Assembly: GCA_905234265.1 (NCBI GenBank)
Contig: CAJOHJ010000004.1
Location: 297,893-361,892, forward strand
DNA length: 64,000 nt
Direction: 5' to 3'
Source of the DNA: an uncultured Prevotella sp.
GTDB taxonomy: Bacteria; Bacteroidota; Bacteroidia; Bacteroidales; Bacteroidaceae
This document shows positions 60,101-64,000 of this stretch, one piece after another. Each line of letters starts with the position of its first letter. The stretch's first letter is position 1. The position numbers and the translations under genes are program-made. The notes under the pieces are model-generated. The model had not been told where the DNA came from, did no database searches, and worked only from the letters and a program-made list of their open reading frames with translations.

Positions 60101-60395
60101 TCTGCGTCCTATCTTGATGACATCGTTCGCAATGGTCATCGGTCTGCTGCCAATGATGTTCGCATCGGGCGTCGGCAAGAACGGTAACCAGACGCTGGGT
60201 GCAGCAGCCGTCGGCGGCATGCTCATAGGCACGCTGCTGCAGGTGCTGATAGTACCGGGACTGTTCGTCATTTTCCAGTCTCTGCAGGAGAGAATTTCGC
60301 CTATGAAGTTCGAAGGCGATGACGAGAACCCCGATGTTGCCACCGAGATAGCTCAGTACGCTCACCGTCCTGTTGACTATGAGTTAGAGAAATGA
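57138..60395 (+). CDS. RND multidrug efflux pump (HAE1/AcrB family)
   Basis: 1085 aa proton-driven inner-membrane transporter. The N-terminus FIKRPVLSTVISILIVILGFIGL is the typical first helix. IEQYPDIAPPTVVVWTSYPGAD follows, then the helix-4 motif LLAIAIVVDDAIVVVEAV with the paired aspartates for proton relay. The second half has LMLIGLLAKNAILIVQFA and RPILMTSFAMVIGLLPMM. Two large periplasmic loops form the porter domain. It lies 21 bp after the adaptor. Substrates cannot be deduced; HAE1 pumps commonly export drugs and bile salts. Confidence 0.96.
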   Translation: MTFTTFIKRPVLSTVISILIVILGFIGLVSLPIEQYPDIAPPTVVVWTSYPGADAETVKNSVIVPLEESINGVEGMDYITSTASSGSAQLSILFRQGMNPDMCAVNVQNRVSQAQALLPAEVTQIGVTVMKRQTSQVLMFTLTSDGRYDDEFLTNYNNINIVPAIKRIQGVGDVQSPGVKTYSMRIWLKPDIMKQYNLMPSDISGVLAEQNIEAAPGTFGEQSDVQYEYAMRYTGRLKTPEEFGNIIISSDANGQTLKLKDVAKIELGGLQYSVSMKNNNIPSVMGMVQQIAGSNANEIAKNVKAELEEQQKLMPPGMFYKINYDVTEFLYASIEEVVFTLVFTLILVFIVIYIFLQDWRSTLIPLIAVPVSLVGTFFFLEIFGFSINLLTLSALLLAIAIVVDDAIVVVEAVHAKLDQGYKSALTASIDAMNEISGAIISITLVMASVFIPVSFIGGTSGTFYREFGVTMAVSIFISALNALTLSPALCAIFLKPHDKEGHEKKMSMIDRFHASFNVAFGKVTEKYKNSVEKLVRKPIVLIASVIVGIVAMVLTMSVTKSGLVPDEDTGTVFCTVSMPPATSVARTREIINQVDSILGADPAIQSREQIQGYNFIAGAGSDQATFIIKLKPFAERQKGFFWKLSGLWQGDGIYRFFLNPWESTGVLAQIYLKTAHIKDAQILAFAPPMIPGFSANSGVSLVMQDRTGGDLTKFFSIVKDYLAELNKRPEIQTAQTSYNPNYPQYMISVDVAKCKQAGISPRVVLTTLQGYYGGLYASNFNAYGKLYRVMVQGSPETRMTEESLNNIYVRTSAGMSPVKEFCNLTRVYGPSNINRFNLFTSINVTATVADGYSTGEAINAVQEVAADVLPTGYSYDYTGLTREEAKATNSTAIIFVLCFLFIYLILSAQYESYILPLAVVLSVPFGLAGCFLFTMMFGHSNDIYMQISLIMLIGLLAKNAILIVQFALERRQTGMAISWSAVLGAAARLRPILMTSFAMVIGLLPMMFASGVGKNGNQTLGAAAVGGMLIGTLLQVLIVPGLFVIFQSLQERISPMKFEGDDENPDVATEIAQYAHRPVDYELEK

Positions 60396-60475
60396 CTATA
60401 AATTATAGAAAAAGTTATAGACAATAGAAATCGGCAGACCACAGAGAGAATTCTCAAAGAGTAAACGATAAATGA

Positions 60476-60574
60476 ATTATAGACGGCGGCATGCTCATCA
60501 ATTTCGGCTCTGAGCGTATTGAGATACGTCATCGGACGCGTCTCTACAAAGCAAAATCCTCTGTCAAAAGTCTA
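60476..60574 (+). pseudogene. Short relic resembling the C-terminus of a GxxExxY protein
   Basis: Just after a stop at 60473, a frame reads IIDGGMLINFGSERIEIRHR and ends at TAG 60575. LINFGS followed by a charged strand resembles the C-terminal end of GxxExxY proteins (DUF3037-unrelated, PF13366). The N-terminal part with the GxxExxY motif is missing. It lies between the pump and channel genes of the efflux operon. Match is from memory. Confidence 0.4.
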
Positions 60575-60650
60575 TAGTCTACAGTCTATAGTCATAATTC
60601 TACAGTCTATAGTCAAATCCAACAGGCTACAGTCAAAAAATACAGTCGAA
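60571..60650 (+). repeat. TCTATAGTC/CTACAGTC repeats upstream of the channel gene
   Basis: Two 21-bp units begin CTACAGTCTATAGTCA at 60579 and 60600. Flanking partial copies (AGTCTATAGT before; GGCTACAGTCAAA after, shifted by one base) extend the tract to about 80 bp. It fills much of the 268-bp gap between the pump and channel genes; the rest of the gap holds the relic above. Confidence 0.8.
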
Positions 60651-60663
60651 AACACTACAAGAT

Positions 60664-62055
60664 ATGAAGAAAATATTAACAATGTTATCCGCCGTCATGC
60701 TACTGTCAAGCTGCGGCCTGTATAACAAGTACGAACGCCCTGACGACGTGAAGACCGCCGGACTGGTGCGCGACACTCAGAGCGACCGCGACACGCTTGT
60801 CGTGCAGGACACGGCCAGCTTCGGCAACATGCCGTGGCGTGAAGTGTTCACCGACCCTCAGCTGCAGTCGCTCATCGAGCAGGGTCTGGAAAAGAATGCC
60901 AACATGCTCAATGCAGCCCTGAATGTCCAGATGTATGAGGCCATGCTGAAGGCTGCCAAGCTGGCGTTCCTGCCCAGTGTGGCCGTCGGCGGCCAGACGC
61001 CTATGGGTACCATCGCTACGACGCACGCCGACCCGTCGGTGACCACCAAGTCATACTCTCTGCCGGTGACTGCCTCCTGGACGGTCGACTTGTTCGGCAA
61101 TGTCCTGTCGCAGAAGCGCAGCACCCAGATGAAGCTGCTGGCCATGAAGGACTACCAGATGGCTGTCCGCGCGCAGCTCATCAGCGGCATTGCCAACAGC
61201 TACTATACGCTGCTCATGCTTGACCGCCAGCTGGAGATTGTCACACAGATGAGCCAGATGGCAAAGGAAACGTGGGACATGATGCAGCTGCAGTACGGCC
61301 TTGGCCGCGTGCGCTCCACCAGTGTGCAGAGCGCCCAGGCTGCATACATCAGTACTCAGACGCAGGCCAACGATTTCCGCCGCCAGATACGTGCTACGGA
61401 GAACGCTCTGTCACTGCTCGTCGGCGATGCAGGTCACCAGATCGGGCGTTCCACTCTCGAAACCCAGTCGCTGCCGCAGGAATTCAAGACCGGCGTTGGC
61501 GTAGCCCTGTTGCAGAACCGCCCCGACGTGCATAATGCAGAGATGACGCTGGCCTCCTGCTTCTACGACATCCAGACGGCCCGCTCGCAGTTCTATCCCA
61601 GCATCGCCATCGGCGCTTCGGCACAGTTCAGCAACATGAACGGAGCCATGAACCCCGGCAAGTGGATAACGTCGCTCTTCGGCTCGCTGACGGCTCCCAT
61701 CTTCATGCGTGGCGCACTGACGGCCAACCTTAAGGTCTCGAAGCTGCAGTATGAGCAGGCCTTCAACAACTGGCAGAACGCCATCCTGCAGGCTGGCAAC
61801 GAGGTCAGCAACGCCCTTGTCAACTACAATGCCTACGACGCCAACTCTCAGCTGGAAGCCCAGCGCATAGAGGTGCTCACCAAGACCGTTGACGACACGC
61901 AGGCTCTCTATAAGAGCAGTGGCAGCAGCTATCTGGAAGTGCTTACGGCCCAGACGCAGCTGCTGTCGGCCCAGCTGTCGAAAGTCACCGATGACTTCTA
62001 CAAGATGCAGGCCGTTGTAAGCCTTTACACAGCCCTCGGTGGCGGCGGAAAGTAA
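60664..62055 (+). CDS. TolC-like outer-membrane efflux lipoprotein
   Basis: 463 aa lipoprotein (lipobox VMLLSSC at about 17) of the OprM/NodT class. Two OEP repeats are seen: the first at about 60-240 (MPWREVFTDPQLQSLIEQGLEKNANMLNAAL) and the second at about 260-450 (LLQNRPDVHNAEMTLASCFYDIQTARSQFYPSI). RPDV and ARSQFYPSI are characteristic. It completes the tripartite pump. Unlike the tight adaptor-pump junction, it is separated by 268 bp of repeats and relic. Confidence 0.94.
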   Translation: MKKILTMLSAVMLLSSCGLYNKYERPDDVKTAGLVRDTQSDRDTLVVQDTASFGNMPWREVFTDPQLQSLIEQGLEKNANMLNAALNVQMYEAMLKAAKLAFLPSVAVGGQTPMGTIATTHADPSVTTKSYSLPVTASWTVDLFGNVLSQKRSTQMKLLAMKDYQMAVRAQLISGIANSYYTLLMLDRQLEIVTQMSQMAKETWDMMQLQYGLGRVRSTSVQSAQAAYISTQTQANDFRRQIRATENALSLLVGDAGHQIGRSTLETQSLPQEFKTGVGVALLQNRPDVHNAEMTLASCFYDIQTARSQFYPSIAIGASAQFSNMNGAMNPGKWITSLFGSLTAPIFMRGALTANLKVSKLQYEQAFNNWQNAILQAGNEVSNALVNYNAYDANSQLEAQRIEVLTKTVDDTQALYKSSGSSYLEVLTAQTQLLSAQLSKVTDDFYKMQAVVSLYTALGGGGK

Positions 62056-62061
62056 GTTTTG

Positions 62062-62085
62062 AAGCATTAAGAATTAAGCATTAAA
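62062..62085 (+). repeat. AAGCATTAAG repeat between channel and lpxA
   Basis: AAGCATTAA appears at 62062 and 62076, a 14-bp period, in the 33-bp gap before lpxA. Confidence 0.5.
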
Positions 62086-62088
62086 GAT

Positions 62089-62862
62089 ATGAGTGACATC
62101 AGTCCCAAGGCCGAAATCAGCCCGAAGGCAAAAATCGGCAACAACTGCAAGATATTCCCCTTTGCATATATAGAAGACGACGTCGTGATAGGCGACAACT
62201 GCATCATCTTCCCCTTTACCAGCATCTGCAGCGGCACGCGCATGGGCAATGGCAACAAGGTCCATCAGGGCAGCGTCATAGGCGCACTGCCGCAGGACTT
62301 CGAGTTCCGTGGCGAGAAGACGGAGTGCATCGTCGGCGACGGCAACATCTTCCGTGAGAACGTAGTTGTCAACCGTGCCACCCACAGCGGCGGCCAGACG
62401 GTCATCGGCAACGACAATGTGCTGATGGAGGGCGCGCACATCTCGCACGACACCAAGGTGGGCAACCGCTGTGTGTTCGGCTACGGCACCAAGATTGCCG
62501 GCGACTGCGAGATAGAAGACGGCGTAATCTTCTCCTCGTCGGTCATCGAGAACGCCAAGACGCGCGTGGGCCGCGGCTCCATGATTCAGGCTGGCACCTC
62601 GTTCTCCAAGGACGTGCCTCCCTACATCGTCTGCTCGCGCCACGTGGAATACGGCGGCGTCAACTATCAGGTGGCACGCCAGCACGGCGTAGACGAGAAG
62701 ACGCTGAAGCACATTGCCAACGCCTACCGTCTGCTGTTCCACGGCAAGACATCGGTGTTCGACGCCGTCAACCAGATAGAGCAGCAGGTGCCGGACGGCC
62801 CGTTCATCCGCCACATCATCGAGTTCATCCGCGCCACCAGTATCGGCATCATCACCAAGTAA
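62089..62862 (+). CDS. lpxA: Acyl-ACP--UDP-N-acetylglucosamine O-acyltransferase
   Basis: 257 aa left-handed beta-helix enzyme for the first step of lipid A synthesis. Hexapeptide repeats run over about 1-190 (ISPKAEISPKAKIGNNCKIF, VGDGNIFRENVVVNRATHSG). The catalytic histidine is in GAHISHDTKVGNRC near 125. The C-terminal helical part reads TLKHIANAYRLLFHGKTSVFDAV. The region usually GG(M/V)...HQF reads SSSVIENAKTRVG, so a paralogous acyltransferase cannot be fully excluded. Other lipid A genes apart from lpxH are not in the window. Confidence 0.9.
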   Translation: MSDISPKAEISPKAKIGNNCKIFPFAYIEDDVVIGDNCIIFPFTSICSGTRMGNGNKVHQGSVIGALPQDFEFRGEKTECIVGDGNIFRENVVVNRATHSGGQTVIGNDNVLMEGAHISHDTKVGNRCVFGYGTKIAGDCEIEDGVIFSSSVIENAKTRVGRGSMIQAGTSFSKDVPPYIVCSRHVEYGGVNYQVARQHGVDEKTLKHIANAYRLLFHGKTSVFDAVNQIEQQVPDGPFIRHIIEFIRATSIGIITK

Positions 62863-62897
62863 TTTTGACCTACGTCAAATAAAGTGGCGAAAGCGAT

Positions 62898-62936
62898 AAA
62901 TTCCGGCCCCGGCATGCTTGTCAGGGGCCGGAATTT
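62898..62936 (+). terminator. Hairpin after lpxA overlapping the next promoter
   Basis: Perfect 13-bp stem AAATTCCGGCCCC with GGGGCCGGAATTT. The following bases are CCTTACC, not a T run, so termination may be weak. The -33 element of the small-gene promoter lies in its loop. Confidence 0.65.
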
Positions 62937-62947
62937 CCTTACCTTTG
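62917..62947 (+). promoter_or_regulatory. Promoter of the 31-aa gene
   Basis: CTTG (62917-62920), 19-bp spacer, TACCTTTG (62940-62947). One mismatch to the -33 consensus, perfect -7 box. Confidence 0.75.
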
Positions 62948-63034
62948 CATCAGAGTTGCAGCCGTGACGGCTGTAAATTAGAAATACTAATGTCATCATT
63001 AGGTTAGTAGTTTTTAAGTTTTTAGGTAAAGATT

Positions 63035-63130
63035 ATGTTATTAGATTTTCAAACAACTGTAATGTTGGTGTGTATGGCAGTGGCCATGATACTAAGCGTG
63101 ATAACGCTGACACACACAACAGTTAGTTGA
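63035..63130 (+). CDS. 31-aa single-helix membrane protein (not in ORF track)
   Basis: ATG 63035 to TGA 63130. A short polar start (MLLDFQTTV) precedes one hydrophobic helix, MLVCMAVAMILSVITL, and a polar tail. It is flanked by its own promoter (62917-62947) and a perfect terminator (63134-63175), so a transcript of about 220 bases is predicted. Its 80-base leader contains hairpins, for example GCAGCCGTGACGGCTGT. It may be a true small membrane protein or a small RNA that happens to contain this frame. No homologue recalled. Confidence 0.55.
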   Translation: MLLDFQTTVMLVCMAVAMILSVITLTHTTVS

Positions 63131-63133
63131 AGG

Positions 63134-63175
63134 AAGTGCGCGGAGTGAGTGATTCATACCGCGCACTTTTCTTTT
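63134..63175 (+). terminator. Terminator of the 31-aa gene
   Basis: Ten-bp perfect stem AAGTGCGCGG with CCGCGCACTT followed by TTCTTTT, starting 3 bp after the stop. Confidence 0.92.
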
Positions 63176-63251
63176 AAAGGGCGATTAATTAATTAACGTA
63201 ATAAAAACCTAAAAAATAAACAAAAAATGCATGTAATTGGGGAAATGTACT

Positions 63252-63259
63252 TAAATTTG
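63252..63259 (+). promoter_or_regulatory. -7 box of the DUF6242 gene
   Basis: TAAATTTG, 31 bp before the ATG at 63291. -33 unclear. Confidence 0.6.
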
Positions 63260-63290
63260 CAGCCTAAAAGTGCAGAAACACAAGCGTAAC

Positions 63291-64000
63291 ATGAGATTAC
63301 TGACAACAATAAGCCTTATGGCCACGGCTTCGTTGGTGCTGCTTACATCGTGCCTTAACAGCAACGATGCAGAAGTGACGCTCTACGACGACGCCGTGAT
63401 AACAGCCTTCACGCTGGGGACTCTCACACAGACCGTCACCACAACGGAGAACGGCACCGCCACCACAACCAGCAAGCAGTTCAGCGGCAGCAACTATGCC
63501 TTCAGCATCGACCAGCTGAACCGCCGCATTTTCAATCAGGACTCCCTGCCGAAAGGCACCGACGTCAGCAACCTGCTGTGTACCATCACCACACGCAACA
63601 ACGGTTACGTGCTTCTGCGCGACACACTGACTACCGACCTGTATGTCTATTCATCATCGGCAGGCATCAACTTCAACCAGCCGCGCATCTTCGAAGTCTA
63701 TTCCACCGACAATACCACGCGCAGCATCTACGAGATTTCAGTGAACGTGCATCAGCAGGACGGCGACGAATTCCGCTGGCAGCTGGTCAGCACGTCGTGG
63801 ACAGAGCCTGCAACGGGCGCGCTGCCAGCAGGCATCAGCAAGCTGATAGGCAGTAGCACCAACGAACAGTATGGACTCGACGCCAGCGGCCGTCTCATGG
63901 TGCTTTACAAGGACAGCACCGAGTGGCGAGCAGATCCCTTTGACGAGGCTGCCGACATGCTGCCGGCAGAAGACATCTCCATAGTCAGCTATCCGATGGC
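63291..64000 (+). CDS. DUF6242-type lipoprotein (partial, runs off the window)
   Basis: 236 codons are visible from ATG 63291 with no stop; the track misses it because it is open-ended. The lipoprotein signal has lipobox VLLTSC at about 16-21. After it, DDAVITAFTLGTLTQTV, then NYAFSIDQLNRRIFNQDSLPKGTDVSNLL and YEISVNVHQQDGDEFRW match the opening of DUF6242 proteins of Bacteroidales. The family has a cadherin-like start followed by a propeller further on. Role unknown; surface location is inferred. Confidence 0.85.
   Translation, partial: MRLLTTISLMATASLVLLTSCLNSNDAEVTLYDDAVITAFTLGTLTQTVTTTENGTATTTSKQFSGSNYAFSIDQLNRRIFNQDSLPKGTDVSNLLCTITTRNNGYVLLRDTLTTDLYVYSSSAGINFNQPRIFEVYSTDNTTRSIYEISVNVHQQDGDEFRWQLVSTSWTEPATGALPAGISKLIGSSTNEQYGLDASGRLMVLYKDSTEWRADPFDEAADMLPAEDISIVSYPM

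Noticed and set aside
60473-60580. Intact small gene between efflux pump and channel
   Set aside because: No start codon with context and only a C-terminal-like fragment; recorded as a relic instead.

Overview
The window is Bacteroidota chromosome, most likely a Prevotella-type member of the Bacteroidales with a GC-rich genome. The signs are a SusC/SusD pair, a type IX secretion C-terminal sorting domain, two LruC-domain lipoproteins, DUF4292, DUF6242 and WbqC proteins, and promoters of the TTTG-N19-21-TAnnTTTG type in front of many genes. I see no tRNA, rRNA, CRISPR array, insertion sequence or phage gene.

Layout. 1-15738 (+) is a nearly complete division and cell-wall (dcw) cluster: mraZ (tail only), rsmH, an FtsL-like gene, ftsI, murE, mraY, murD, ftsW, murG, murC, ftsQ, ftsA, ftsZ, closed by a terminator. 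15892-19555 (-) holds two tandem NSS transporters and a helix-hairpin-helix protein. 19648-27785 (-) is an operon of dut, a TPR protein, a DUF4292 lipoprotein, an EnvC-like protein and a large nuclease-helicase. A more AT-rich 645-bp gap with an orphan DUF4160 gene follows. 28803-34764 (-) carries lpxH, a DUF59 gene, two secreted proteins (one dockerin-like, one with a T9SS tail) and queC. 34970-40325 holds a VanZ-like gene, a CYTH gene, an unlisted 48-aa gene, prfB, an acyl-CoA synthetase and an M20 deacetylase. 40436-45435 is a divergent pair of LruC lipoproteins. 45630-49061 (+) is dapB, lepB, a degenerate lepB paralogue and wbqC. 49349-55560 (+) is a four-gene SusCD transport locus. 55956-62862 (+) is an RND efflux system followed by lpxA. 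The end holds a tiny membrane-protein gene with its own promoter and terminator, and the start of a DUF6242 lipoprotein.

How the genes work together. The dcw genes make lipid II (MurC, MurD, MurE, MraY, MurG) and build the septal machine (FtsZ, FtsA, FtsQ, FtsL, FtsW, FtsI). EnvC-like, LpxH, LpxA, LepB and DapB (meso-DAP supply, matching the DNPR motif of MurE) add further envelope functions.

The most unusual signal is repetition with a 21-bp unit. One sequence family (core GAGATAATTTCGTAAC plus five variable bases) forms short arrays at five places in both orientations. One array lies in frame inside wbqC and another supplies the stop codon of the helix-hairpin-helix gene. Six further tandem duplications with unrelated sequences, some coding and some not, also have a 21-bp period. 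This points to a shared generating process rather than one mobile sequence, though that is inference. Exceptions with periods of 22, 14 and 7 bp exist and are reported.
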